Assembly (NCBI GenBank): GCA_030653545.1
Contig: JAURZE010000024.1
Coordinates: 186,001 to 250,000 of the forward strand
DNA from: Nitrospira sp.
GTDB lineage: Bacteria > Nitrospirota > Nitrospiria > Nitrospirales > Nitrospiraceae
Direction of reading: 5' to 3'
DNA length: 64,000 nt
Below are positions 23,909 to 33,196 of the stretch, piece after piece. Under the pieces are notes generated by a model. The model was not told the DNA's origin. It worked only from the letters and a program-made list of their open reading frames with translations, and ran no database searches. The translations under genes were made by a program, and so were the position numbers. The stretch's first letter is position 1; every line of letters begins with the position of its first letter.

Positions 23909-24154
23909 CTCCCGCATCGAGCCGCACCGCACCCCTTCCTGAGACCTGCCAAGCGCACCGCCCCGCCCCAGGGGAAGAATCCGCGTAGTCAGAATCAGAT
24001 TCCCTCTCAACATAATCGCCACAGGTCATGAGGCAGTGTAGCGGCCCGCCCCTACACTTATACAGAATCGGCGGTTCAAGGATCCTACAATCCACCGATT
24101 ATCAAGCTTTTTCCACATACCGACAGCAGACGTACCACGGCACCCGGATTGCAC

Positions 24155-27100
24155 ATGACCACGCGCCCACTTAGGACCATTTTTTATTTCTTGGACGTAT
24201 CCATGACACCCTCTTCCTTCATTCATGAACTCCGCTTCACCCAGGTATCTCTCGCGATCACCACAACCGCCGCTGCGATACTGATCTGGTCGACCGGGAC
24301 GATCGCAAAGACCGCCCTGGCTCAAGGTCACGTCGAGGATCTGCTGGAAGCCCTGCTCTTTGGGTCGCTCGCCGGATTCTTAGTCTACGGCAACCTCTGC
24401 TACCAGTTGGCGCGGCTTGGACAGCTGAAGCGGGATGCCGCGTTCCGCCTGGCAGCCTTACAGCCAACCAAACCCTTCGATCCCCTGTCAGCCCCGGCCC
24501 TTACTGTGCTGGTGCCTTCATACAAAGAAGAACTCCCCGTCATCCGGCAAACACTGTTGTCCGCCGCACTCCAGAACTACCCGAACAAGCGAGTCGTGCT
24601 GCTCCTCGATGACCCGCCTGCCCCCAAAACCCACTCCGATCGAGCTGGCTTATGGGCAGCGCGCAATCTTCCCTTTGAATTGCAGGCCTTGCTCGACGAA
24701 CCAGCCTCCCACATCACCCAGGCTCGGGCGGCATTCCTGGCTAGACGGGCACATCACACCGTCACCGTCAGCGACGAATGCGTCCGGCTCTCAGATTGTC
24801 TCAGGCTGGCCACGCAGTGGTTTGAAACCCAGGCCAAACACTCCTCGACCGAGACCCACACCGATATCTGGTTCGTAGAACATGTGCTCACCCAATCCGC
24901 CGAGTCCTACCGGGAACAGAGCGCGCAGTGGTTCGCCCGACGCAGGGAGCCGGGCCTGGTCTCCGACGAGCAAGTCCTCGGCGAAATCGAGGATGCCTAT
25001 ACGGAACTGGCGGCCCGTTTTCAGGTTGAGTTTGATGTCTTCGAGCGGAAGCAATACTGCAACCTATCCCACGAGCCCAACAAGGCGATGAATTTGAACA
25101 GCTACCTGGGCCTCATGGGCCGCCGCGTCCGCCCGGTGGTCCGCCAGACCGGGCTTGCCCTGGAGGAAACCGCCTCACGAGCCGGCAGCCGCCTGATCCC
25201 CAATACGCCCTACGTCATCACACTCGATGCCGACAGCCTCTTGAAATCCCACTATGCCAGCACGCTGGTCCGACTCATGGAACAGCCGGACTATGCGCGG
25301 GTAGCGGTCGCCCAAACGCCCTACAGCGCCTTCCCCAACGCACCGGGCGTGCTGGAGCGGACCGCCGGAGCCACGACCGACATTCAGTATCTCGTCCATC
25401 AGGGCTTCACCTACTTCGGCGCCACCTTTTGGGTCGGCGCCAATGCCTTGCTGAGAAAGTCGGCGCTCGAAGAAATCTGCGTCGAATCGAACGAAGACGG
25501 GCACACCGTTCACCGCTATATCCAGGACCGGACGGTCATTGAAGACACCGAATCGACCGTCGATCTCCTCGCCAAAGGATGGTCGCTGCACAATCACCCC
25601 GAGCGGCTGGCCTACAGCGCCACCCCGCCGGATTTCGGATCGCTGGTCATCCAGCGGGCGCGGTGGGCCAACGGGGGATTGATCATTCTGCCAAAATTGT
25701 TATCCTTCCTGCGCCACACACCGAAGCAGGCGAGAACGGTTCCGCAAGCCCTGCTGCAAATTCATTATTTGACCTCGCTGGCGTTCGCCCCCTTGAGCGT
25801 CTTGCTGCTGCTGGCCATCCCGTTTTCTTCCGAGTTAATGACGCCCTGGATGCTCATCGCCGCGCTTCCCTACTTCGCCCTCTATACCAGGGACCTGGCG
25901 AATATGGGCTATCGGCCGTTCCGGGATCTCTTTCGCGTCTACGCACTCAATCTGCTCTTAATTCCCATTCATCTCACCGGCGCCGTCACCTCCATGCAAC
26001 AGGCCATCGCCGGGACCAAGATCCCGTTCCGTCGGACGCCAAAAATCTCCGGACGAACCAGAACGGCGGGACTGGATCTGGCCCTGCAGTTGGGCATGGC
26101 ACTCTCCAGCCTGGCCTTGGGGCTCTACTACGTCTCGCAGTTCCGATGGATGGCAGGCGCCTTTCCCCTCGCCAATGCCGGCCTGTTGATCTACGGCATC
26201 CGCCAATTCATCGGCTTCGCCGAAATGCAGCAAGATCTTCGCCTCAGCCTCACGGAAACCTTCACCAGCATGGCAAGTCGCACACAGCGTGCCGGCGCGC
26301 GGTTCATGACGAATATGCTCGCTCCGCTGACCCCGGTGATCGAGTGGAGCAAAGAATTCGTCCTTCCGATACGTGCGCGGGTCGCCTCCCGTCAGATCCT
26401 CTGGAGCCTCTTGGTTGCGCTCGAAGCCATCTCTCCCGCGCTCGCCACCGGACATTCCACGGCCCCGCTCAATCCCGTTCAAATCGAGAATCTCAAGCCT
26501 GGCACCAGCGACTGGATCCTGGCCAAGCCGGCCAGGAATCATGAGATCGAAGGCTATGCCTCCGCAACCAGCGTCAACCAGGGCGAGACGATTCGTCTCT
26601 ATGTTCATTCGCTCGCCCCCACGTACCGCCTCACGATCTACCGCATGGGATGGTACGGAGGGCTCGGCGCCCGGCAGATGTCCGGACCGATAGAGTTGCC
26701 GGGGCACCGACAGCCAGCCCCTGTCGTAGACAGTGAAACCGGCTTGATCGAGTGCCAGTGGGAATACCCGGTCGCGCAAACCATCCCGGCCGGCTCCCAA
26801 GGCGAGAGCACCTGGCCGTCAGGGTATTACCTGGCGAAGCTGACAGCGGAACCCACGGGAGAAGAGAGCTACATTCTGTTTATCGTCCGGGACGATCAGC
26901 GCCCCTCGACCTATCTCGTCCAAGCCAGCATCACAACCTATCAGGCCTACAACAATTGGGGCGGACGCTCGCTGTATTCGTTCAATAGTCCCGGCGGGCA
27001 GGCCGCGAAAGTGTCCTTCAACCGGCCCTATGCCGGCAGCGCGATTCCCGCCGCAGCCTCCGGAATCGGCGCAGGCGATTTTCTGATTTCCAACTCAATC

Positions 27101-27910
27101 CCACCCGGCTACCCGGCGTCCCCCGCTGGCTGGGAGTACAATATGGTCCGCTGGTTGGAACGAGAAGGCTACGACGTCACCTATGCCACCAACCTCGATG
27201 TGCATGCGAACCCTGCGCTGCTCGTCTCGCACCAAGCCTTCCTCTCGATCGGGCACGATGAATATTGGACCTGGGAGATGCGGCGCCATATCGAACAGGC
27301 GCGCGACCGGGGCGTTCATCTCGGCATTTTTTCGTCGAATACCTGTTATTGGCAGATCCGCATGGAGCCCGGCCATATCACTGGGGAGCCGCTCCGGACC
27401 ATGGTGGCCTACAAAGAGAATACGCCGCGTCGCGACCCCTTCATGACCGACCAGAGTCCGGAGAACGATCACCTCGCCACCACGCGCTGGCGCAACGCAC
27501 CCGTGAGCCGCCCCGAGGCAGGCTTGCTCGGCACCATGTATCTGGAAGTAGAAAATCCCGTCGATAGCTCGTACGTAATCGAGGAGGCCGACGCCTGGAT
27601 GCTCGCAAAAACCGGCCTCGCCAAAGGCTCGTCGCTGCCGGGCGTCGCCGGGTATGAAGTCGATGGACTGAGCGCCGCCAGCCCGACCGGCACGCACATC
27701 GTCGCACGTATGCCGGCAGGCCAACTCGCCGGCGCCGTGACCCTCTATCGCGCCGCCAGCAACGCGCTGGTCTTCTCTAGCGGATCGATGCAATGGAGCT
27801 GGGGGCTTGATGATTTCCAAGCTCCGCACCTGCGCAAATCCGTGTTGAATCCGGCCGTCCAGCAGATCACTCGAAACGTCCTGGCTCGATTCACGCGCGC
27901 AGAAGACTAA
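24155..27910 (+). CDS. Family 2 glycosyltransferase fused to a dimethylformamidase-like domain
   Basis: A protein of about 1251 residues made of two parts. Residues about 25-630 are a membrane-embedded processive-type GT2: LVPSYKEE, DAD at 358-360, FWVGANALL, the acceptor-site IEDTEST and QRARW at 500-504, with membrane helices before and after. Residues about 770-1240 resemble the C-terminal domain of N,N-dimethylformamidase large subunit: YRMGWYGGLGAR, ITTYQAYNNWGG, and GHDEYW at about 1033-1038, where His and Glu match, as I recall, iron ligands of that enzyme. The ATG at 24155 follows a TTG in frame; an ATG at 24203 is an alternative. It would build or modify a polysaccharide, with the second domain facing the periplasm. 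Confidence 0.82.
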   Translation: MTTRPLRTIFYFLDVSMTPSSFIHELRFTQVSLAITTTAAAILIWSTGTIAKTALAQGHVEDLLEALLFGSLAGFLVYGNLCYQLARLGQLKRDAAFRLAALQPTKPFDPLSAPALTVLVPSYKEELPVIRQTLLSAALQNYPNKRVVLLLDDPPAPKTHSDRAGLWAARNLPFELQALLDEPASHITQARAAFLARRAHHTVTVSDECVRLSDCLRLATQWFETQAKHSSTETHTDIWFVEHVLTQSAESYREQSAQWFARRREPGLVSDEQVLGEIEDAYTELAARFQVEFDVFERKQYCNLSHEPNKAMNLNSYLGLMGRRVRPVVRQTGLALEETASRAGSRLIPNTPYVITLDADSLLKSHYASTLVRLMEQPDYARVAVAQTPYSAFPNAPGVLERTAGATTDIQYLVHQGFTYFGATFWVGANALLRKSALEEICVESNEDGHTVHRYIQDRTVIEDTESTVDLLAKGWSLHNHPERLAYSATPPDFGSLVIQRARWANGGLIILPKLLSFLRHTPKQARTVPQALLQIHYLTSLAFAPLSVLLLLAIPFSSELMTPWMLIAALPYFALYTRDLANMGYRPFRDLFRVYALNLLLIPIHLTGAVTSMQQAIAGTKIPFRRTPKISGRTRTAGLDLALQLGMALSSLALGLYYVSQFRWMAGAFPLANAGLLIYGIRQFIGFAEMQQDLRLSLTETFTSMASRTQRAGARFMTNMLAPLTPVIEWSKEFVLPIRARVASRQILWSLLVALEAISPALATGHSTAPLNPVQIENLKPGTSDWILAKPARNHEIEGYASATSVNQGETIRLYVHSLAPTYRLTIYRMGWYGGLGARQMSGPIELPGHRQPAPVVDSETGLIECQWEYPVAQTIPAGSQGESTWPSGYYLAKLTAEPTGEESYILFIVRDDQRPSTYLVQASITTYQAYNNWGGRSLYSFNSPGGQAAKVSFNRPYAGSAIPAAASGIGAGDFLISNSIPPGYPASPAGWEYNMVRWLEREGYDVTYATNLDVHANPALLVSHQAFLSIGHDEYWTWEMRRHIEQARDRGVHLGIFSSNTCYWQIRMEPGHITGEPLRTMVAYKENTPRRDPFMTDQSPENDHLATTRWRNAPVSRPEAGLLGTMYLEVENPVDSSYVIEEADAWMLAKTGLAKGSSLPGVAGYEVDGLSAASPTGTHIVARMPAGQLAGAVTLYRAASNALVFSSGSMQWSWGLDDFQAPHLRKSVLNPAVQQITRNVLARFTRAED

Positions 27911-27971
27911 GCCCGTCTCTGAATTCGACACCCCCTTCACCCCTCGACCTTTCCCGAACAGGACCGCACCG

Positions 27972-29045
27972 ATGCAACAGACATCAGCGACACCACGCTC
28001 ATCGGGAGAAGCCTCCACCAGAAGCACTCAGCCTGATCGACGCTCGGCCCGGTACGATGTCCTGCGAGTCGGCGCCTGTCTCGCGGTCATCCTGTTGCAT
28101 CTGGCCGCCACCATCGTGATGGAACGCGAGCTCTTCGGCACGCTGCAGTGGCACCTTTCCAATGCCCTCGACGCCGCCACCCGCTGGTGCGTCCCGGTCT
28201 TCGTCATGCTGAGCGGTGCACTGTTGCTCGACCCGCAAAAATGTACGGGCCCTGGCGCCTTCTGGGCCAAACGCATGAGCCGGTTATTGCCGGCCCTCAT
28301 CGCCTGGCCGACGATCTATTTCGCCTGGCGCGCCTTCTACTGGCATGAGCCGCTCTCGATCGAGATCATCGGCCGTGATATGGTCCTCGGCAGGCCCTAT
28401 ATCCATTTATACTTTCTGTTTCTCATCGCCGGACTGTATCTCGTCACACCCTTTCTGGCCAAAGCGCTCGCCGCCTTCAGCCTCTCGCAGTTGCGCGACC
28501 TGATTCTGATCATGGCCGGGCTGGCGATGGGGGCTAATCTATTTGATTTTCTCGCCTCCAGCGCCTTCACCATATTCGTCCCCTATCTGACCTATTACCT
28601 GGCGGGCTGGTATTGCGCGCGGCTCCGGATCGAGCGGCCGTCGCGCCTCGCATTCGCGATCATGATCGCCGCTGCGACCACCACGCTCCTGACAGCTATT
28701 CTCGTCTCGACGCGCGGATACGACGACCGCTGGGCCTTCTATTTCTACGAGGATTTCAGCCCCACCGACATGGTGATGGCCGTCGGCCTCTTCCTGCTGA
28801 TCCTGCAGGGGACGATTTCTCCAAAAGTAGAATCCATTGCGCAGACGCTCGCACCGCTCACGCTCGGCGTCTACGTGGCCCATCCCATCGTGGTGGAATT
28901 GCTGCGCTATGGGTACTTCCTCACTGTTCCAATCCTGCTTCGTCCCCCCTACTACGTACCGATCACCTTCCTCGCGACCTGCGTCCTCACATTCGGCCTC
29001 GTCACCCTCATGCAGCGAGTGCCTGGCCTGCGGCGAATTGTGTAG
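27972..29045 (+). CDS. Acyltransferase-3 family membrane protein
   Basis: A 357-residue integral membrane protein with about ten helices and the opening RYDVLRVGACLAVILLHL, which carries the conserved Arg and the catalytic-site His of the acyltransferase-3/OafA-IcaC family. FVMLSGALLL and AKRMSRLLPAL are also typical. It most likely acylates a sugar or polysaccharide. It begins 62 nt after the glycosyltransferase fusion on the same strand, so the two probably cooperate in making or decorating one exopolysaccharide. Confidence 0.85.
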   Translation: MQQTSATPRSSGEASTRSTQPDRRSARYDVLRVGACLAVILLHLAATIVMERELFGTLQWHLSNALDAATRWCVPVFVMLSGALLLDPQKCTGPGAFWAKRMSRLLPALIAWPTIYFAWRAFYWHEPLSIEIIGRDMVLGRPYIHLYFLFLIAGLYLVTPFLAKALAAFSLSQLRDLILIMAGLAMGANLFDFLASSAFTIFVPYLTYYLAGWYCARLRIERPSRLAFAIMIAAATTTLLTAILVSTRGYDDRWAFYFYEDFSPTDMVMAVGLFLLILQGTISPKVESIAQTLAPLTLGVYVAHPIVVELLRYGYFLTVPILLRPPYYVPITFLATCVLTFGLVTLMQRVPGLRRIV

Positions 29046-29100
29046 CGGGTGTATAGAGAAACGATCCGTCAGGGACAGAGGACAATATTTTTGTAATCTG

Positions 29101-29607
29101 CTAGAGGCCGCCGGGCTGCCAGGTGGCGGGTTTGAAGTAGGCCTGAGGTTGGTTCTGATTGACGGCCTTGCGGATGACGAGAAAATGCGTGGAGCAGGAC
29201 AGAGCATCGATCTCACTCGGCGAGAAGAATCGCGCATCGGATGTCTCTTCATGATCCGGACGAGGCGTCCCGCGAATGACACGCGCGGCGAACACCGTCG
29301 TGACGGCGGCAAGCTGATCGCCGTTGTCGTAGGTCTTAGAGAAGTGCTCACCCGCAAAGACGCCCAGGATGTGGGTCAGCTCCACAAACACTCCGGCTTC
29401 CTCCCACGCCTCCCGCACCGCCGCATCGGACGGCAACTCATGCGGGTCGATAATTCCGCTCGGCGCGCTCCAGCGGCCGGAGTCCTTGTCCTGAATCAGC
29501 AAGAGTCGCCCGCGGTCGTCGTACGCAAAGACCATCGCGGTCGGAACTTGCAGCAGCTCAGTGCCGATCTTGGAGCGGAGGGATTTGATGAACTCTGGAA
29601 TCGGCAT
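29101..29607 (-). CDS. Nudix hydrolase, copy 1
   Basis: A 168-residue Nudix protein. The box GIIDPHELPSDAAVREAWEE-AG fits GX5EX7REUXEEXGU. It begins MPIPEFIKSLRSKIGTELLQ; an in-frame start six codons up is less likely because the second Nudix copy at 30454-30960 starts at the same MPIP. The two are closely related along their whole length (for example VFVELTH/R-LGVFAGEHFS and YFKPATWQ at the C terminus), so they arose by duplication. Substrate unknown; it probably clears a nucleotide-diphosphate derivative. Confidence 0.88.
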   Translation of the reverse strand: MPIPEFIKSLRSKIGTELLQVPTAMVFAYDDRGRLLLIQDKDSGRWSAPSGIIDPHELPSDAAVREAWEEAGVFVELTHILGVFAGEHFSKTYDNGDQLAAVTTVFAARVIRGTPRPDHEETSDARFFSPSEIDALSCSTHFLVIRKAVNQNQPQAYFKPATWQPGGL

Positions 29608-29720
29608 TATGTGCACCCCGTACAATATTTATACGTCCCTAGCTTGACCTAGCTCGCTGACACATTTCAAAAAGTCGACCGGAATGTCCCTGTAAATTTC
29701 GTTCTGCCCCCGTCACTGAG

Positions 29721-30203
29721 CTAGGCCGCTCTCCCTGGCGTCCTCCTCCCTCGCACCAAGAGCTCGACATCGCAATCCAGCACATGCAGTAACGACAGAA
29801 GTTGGTCCACCGACTTGCTGTAGTTGGTTTGATCGAGCAACCGATAGAATTGCGTGGCCGAGGTTCCCAGACGCCGGATGATCTCGCGCTTCGACAAAGC
29901 ACTGGCCTCAACCCGCTTCTGCGCTTCAACCGTCAGCTTATACAGCAAGGCATCCCTCAGGTAACGAGGATCCTGGTTGTAGGCCAGCACCTGCTCACTA
30001 TGAACCGTGCCTTCCTTGCCGGACTTCAGGACATAGGTAAATCCCTCGTTCCCCAGATCTTTGTCGACAAAAATCCGAATGATCGGATCAGCTGCACTTG
30101 GTTTCAGATCCACCGTTGAGTAAGGAAGCTGGAATGTCTGCTTCGACGTCTTGACCTGGAATGCCTTTTTGCGATTATTCAGGCTCACGGCTTGGATCTT
30201 CAT
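29721..30203 (-). CDS. Helix-turn-helix protein, probable antitoxin
   Basis: A 160-residue protein. An N-terminal part with beta-strand character (KPSAADPIIRIFVDKDLGN), resembling DUF2442-like or other small domains, precedes a C-terminal helix-turn-helix of the XRE/Cro kind (ALSKREIIRRLGTSATQFYRLL). Its ATG overlaps the upstream DUF4160 gene by 4 nt (ATGA). The pair has the size, overlap and order of a toxin-antitoxin module with the regulator second. A perfect palindrome upstream of the pair is a candidate operator for it. Confidence 0.7.
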   Translation of the reverse strand: MKIQAVSLNNRKKAFQVKTSKQTFQLPYSTVDLKPSAADPIIRIFVDKDLGNEGFTYVLKSGKEGTVHSEQVLAYNQDPRYLRDALLYKLTVEAQKRVEASALSKREIIRRLGTSATQFYRLLDQTNYSKSVDQLLSLLHVLDCDVELLVRGRRTPGRAA

Positions 30204-30400
30204 AGAACCCCCTCACGTTCCAATTCCTCAATCAGCGTACACACTCGCCTTGCACTCTTGCCGATCATCGGTTGTCCACGTTCCAGATCCCATTTCACAA
30301 TGAGGACACCGTCCCGATACACATGGACATGCCGGGGAGGGTGATCGCTCTTCCAGGTGACGAACACATACCCTCCTCGACGAACTTTACCCATGTGCAA
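30200..30400 (-). CDS. DUF4160 family protein, probable toxin
   Basis: A protein of 64-66 residues with the DUF4160 core FVTWKSDHPPRHVHVYRDGVLIVKWDLERGQP, including the conserved HPP-HVHV. GGAGGT lies 5 nt before a TTG at 30400 and 11 nt before an ATG at 30394, so the TTG may be the true start. Small DUF4160 proteins are often encoded next to HTH proteins and are thought to act as toxins, but no activity is known to me. It is flanked by two related Nudix genes, as if the pair had been inserted between them. Confidence 0.65.
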   Translation of the reverse strand: MHMGKVRRGGYVFVTWKSDHPPRHVHVYRDGVLIVKWDLERGQPMIGKSARRVCTLIEELEREGVL

Positions 30401-30411
30401 GTGTTACCTCC

Positions 30412-30429
30412 ACAGGTATCACCTGTCAA
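30412..30429 (-). promoter_or_regulatory. Palindromic candidate operator over a -35 box of the DUF4160/HTH pair
   Basis: ACAGGT-ATC-ACCTGT (30412-30426) is a perfect palindrome with a 3-nt centre. It overlaps TTGACA (30424-30429 on the minus strand), a consensus -35 box 24 nt before the first start codon. The -10 region is weak (TAACAC). The layout suits autoregulation by the HTH protein. Confidence 0.5.
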
Positions 30430-30453
30430 GACAGAAGGTCGGCGGGCGAATAG

Positions 30454-30960
30454 TTACAGGCCTGGCAGCTGCCAGGTGGCCGGCTTGAAGTAGGCTTGGG
30501 ATCGGTCGTGGCTCAGGGCCTGACGAATCACGTGGAAATGCGGCTGACAGGGCAGCGCCGCGATCTCGTCGGGAAGAAAGAACCGCGCATCGGCCGTCTC
30601 AGCATGATCCGGGCGAGGCGTGCCGCTGATCGGACGCGCGGCAAAGACGGTCGACACACAGGCTATCTGGTCGCCGTTGTCGTAGGTGCCGGAAAAGTGT
30701 TCTCCGGCAAAGACGCCGAGGACGCGGGTCAACTCGACAAACACTCCGGCTTCCTCCCAGGTCTCCCGCACCGCCGCATCGGCGAGCAACTCAAGGGGCT
30801 CGACGATGCCCCCCGGCGCACCCCACAAACCTGAGGACTTTTCCTGAATCAACAAGAGACGCCCGCTGTCGTCATAAGCAAACACGGCGACGGTGGAAAC
30901 CTGCAACAATTCCGTGCCGACCTTGGAGCGGAGAGATTGAATGAAACCGGGAATGGGCAT
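30454..30960 (-). CDS. Nudix hydrolase, copy 2
   Basis: A 168-residue Nudix protein with box GIVEPLELLADAAVRETWEE-AG. The frame is open 44 codons further upstream, but the start MPIPGFIQSLRS at 30960 matches its paralogue 850 nt away and the upstream part is not conserved. It shares most of its length with the other copy, including HPDH/E-T-DARFF near the C-terminal third. The duplication frames the toxin-antitoxin-like pair. Confidence 0.88.
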   Translation of the reverse strand: MPIPGFIQSLRSKVGTELLQVSTVAVFAYDDSGRLLLIQEKSSGLWGAPGGIVEPLELLADAAVRETWEEAGVFVELTRVLGVFAGEHFSGTYDNGDQIACVSTVFAARPISGTPRPDHAETADARFFLPDEIAALPCQPHFHVIRQALSHDRSQAYFKPATWQLPGL

Positions 30961-30968
30961 GGGTCTGG

Positions 30969-31649
30969 CTAACCTTTGCTGTGAGCGGCCGACGAGGGCC
31001 TGAACCCCGCATTGGGCCGCTCGATAAGAGGGTGCGTGGCACGGTTGACGAGACACTCGGCGGCGACAAGATTCGGCAGCCAGCAAAGCCACGCGATGAT
31101 CGGATAGACGATTTCAAACGCCGCCCCAAGAGCCACGGAGGCAGGCAAGTACAAGCGCAGCGTGACGGCGGCGAAGGTGAGCGCGAAGTTTCGAACCATC
31201 CAGCAGCGATGAGCCGTGAAGTCGCAGGCCCGAACGGCGAAATAGGCACGGGAGCCGCTGTACAGCCAAGCAACAGCGAGACAGGCGAAGCCTAACCGGG
31301 ACGGAAGGCCGCCGAACGCATGAAACGCCATGAACAGGCCCGAGAGCCCTCCGATCAGCACACCAATCGCAAGGTAGAGCCGGCCGAGCCGGCGGTGCAG
31401 AGCAGGCCGCCGGTCGCGCAACGTCGATGAAAACTGAAACGGCCCCAGGGCCAGCGCGACGGCCGCGCCGAACACATGTGCATAAATGCCGACGGGATGG
31501 GCTTCGAAGGTGGCGCGCATGTCAGGATGAACCAGCGCCCCGACAGGCAGGAAGCCATAGACGGCGAGAGCGTAGCCCGCAACCGCGAGCGACAATACGA
31601 CCAGTGCAATAAAGCCAGCGAGACGCATAACACCATGGTCCAGGCTCAT
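30969..31649 (-). CDS. DUF2306 family membrane protein
   Basis: A protein of up to 226 residues with seven or so membrane helices and the DUF2306 signatures: HVFGAAVALALGPFQFS, RRLGRLYLAIGVLIGGLSG, and the histidine-rich loop FTAHRCWMVRNFALTFAAVTLRLYLP. The conserved His residues could bind heme or metal. Function unknown. It lies 8 nt before the second Nudix gene and may be transcribed with it. Confidence 0.75.
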   Translation of the reverse strand: MSLDHGVMRLAGFIALVVLSLAVAGYALAVYGFLPVGALVHPDMRATFEAHPVGIYAHVFGAAVALALGPFQFSSTLRDRRPALHRRLGRLYLAIGVLIGGLSGLFMAFHAFGGLPSRLGFACLAVAWLYSGSRAYFAVRACDFTAHRCWMVRNFALTFAAVTLRLYLPASVALGAAFEIVYPIIAWLCWLPNLVAAECLVNRATHPLIERPNAGFRPSSAAHSKG

Positions 31650-31804
31650 AGGTATCCGTGACAGCCCAACGTCGCCGGGCCAGCTGACCGGACTATCCCC
31701 GTTTTTTGCATTCTACGTTTGACGAGTTTCTATGATCAACCGGGAAGCCGATGGCTTCTGCCAAGGGCTCCTACCGCAAGAACTGTTTACACTCCTCACT
31801 CGAT

Positions 31805-33010
31805 CTAGCCCTCGTCGCTCAGGCCATTGCTATGCCGCGTGGTTTTCCCTGGATGCTCGATCGGGGGCAGCAAATGCGTTGGCACAAAAAACCAACCCGC
31901 GATGAGCGTGGGGACCACCGCGCTCGCTATCACGGCAGCCACGAGAAAGGAATATTGCTCCTGGGTCACCAAGCCATGCGCTAATCCATAGAGAGACGAG
32001 ATGGTCCCGAATGTCAGGCCGGTCGACATCAGCAGCGTGTAATACCAGCGTTCGTTGCGATCCTGCCGGAAGGCACTGATAATCGGATAGAGGCCGAAAA
32101 TCTTGGACGCCACTTTGCCCAGGAGCAACGCAATGAACACCAGCGGCGCCGCAAGCAGCGCCGGCAGCGACACCAGCGTCCCGGCGCGCAGGAAATAGAA
32201 GGGTGTGAGAAACCCCACCGTCAGCGTTCGCAACCGGCGGATCCAATGCGTATCTCTCGCAGCGCTTCCCGCCAACACCATGCCGACAAGGTACGCCGGC
32301 AGCACAGCTTCGCTCCCAGACCACAAAGCCAGCGCGCCCAATCCAAAGAGAATCAGCATGATCCATTTCGTCCGGATTGCAGCGGTGCGATGGGCATAAT
32401 GCCTGGTCAGCCACGCCGTCGTGAACGGCAACGACGCGAGCACCGCCACGCTCCCCGCGATGAACACCACTGTCTTATACGTGAAGGGCGCGAAGAGCAG
32501 GCCGAGGGCGATCACGGTTCCGAGGTCATTGATGAAACAGGAGCCGAGAATCCCCTTCCCGAAATCCGTCTTATTGAAGCCTGTTTCCAACATGACGGCA
32601 TAGACCACCGCCATGGAGGTCGTCGAGAGAGCAATACCGCAGAGCCAACTGGCATTCGCATCCCATCCCAACAAATAGTAAGCGACTGCGGCGCAACCGA
32701 AAAATGGCGCCAGGAACCCCGCCAAGCCGACGACGCTCACCTCCGTCAACTTCGTTTTGATCACGTCAGGGTCCAATTCCGCACCAGCCAGGAACGTCAG
32801 CACAACTGCGCCGGCGGCCGCGAGGAATCGCACCCACTCGGAATTGGCGGCAAGCACATCGCCCAGGCCGAACCAGCCGGTGGCGGCGGCGGCACCGACA
32901 CCCACACAAATTTCAACGAGCGCGATCGAAAGACCCAGGGAAGAAGCAATGAGGGCGGACACAACTGCGAGGGCGAGCCACAAGGATGCAGTGATGAAGA
33001 TGGGTTCCAT
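31805..33010 (-). CDS. Kef-type cation:proton antiporter
   Basis: A 401-residue integral membrane protein of the CPA2 (Na+/H+ exchanger, KefB/KefC) type, with about 12 helices. It has the helix-5 region (AALVLTFLAGAELDPDVIKTKL), and the family ND-like motif INDLGTVIALGLLF, where the Asp is the likely ion-binding residue. Only the membrane part is present; no TrkA-N nucleotide-binding domain follows. The start at 33010 is chosen because GGAGGAC lies 6 nt before it; an earlier start at 33058 would add a non-hydrophobic stretch. Confidence 0.85.
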   Translation of the reverse strand: MEPIFITASLWLALAVVSALIASSLGLSIALVEICVGVGAAAATGWFGLGDVLAANSEWVRFLAAAGAVVLTFLAGAELDPDVIKTKLTEVSVVGLAGFLAPFFGCAAVAYYLLGWDANASWLCGIALSTTSMAVVYAVMLETGFNKTDFGKGILGSCFINDLGTVIALGLLFAPFTYKTVVFIAGSVAVLASLPFTTAWLTRHYAHRTAAIRTKWIMLILFGLGALALWSGSEAVLPAYLVGMVLAGSAARDTHWIRRLRTLTVGFLTPFYFLRAGTLVSLPALLAAPLVFIALLLGKVASKIFGLYPIISAFRQDRNERWYYTLLMSTGLTFGTISSLYGLAHGLVTQEQYSFLVAAVIASAVVPTLIAGWFFVPTHLLPPIEHPGKTTRHSNGLSDEG

Positions 33011-33196
33011 TCGGGAGTCCTCCGTTTCGGCCTGGCTGTACAAACCGGGCGCCGCCACGCTGGCGGCAATCCTACGGCTACGGCAGTAGTAGCGTAGGAG
33101 TCATCAGCCTGGCCGAGGCGGTTATACGGGGGACTCCATCCCCTGGGGAAGAAGAGTATACGCGAAATAACGAGCTACGGCATCACTGCGTTTCTA

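Noticed and set aside
25579-26800. Long open frames on both strands (320 and 280 codons) inside the glycosyltransferase fusion
   Set aside because: Both are out of frame with clear GT2 motifs on the plus strand and show no motifs of their own.
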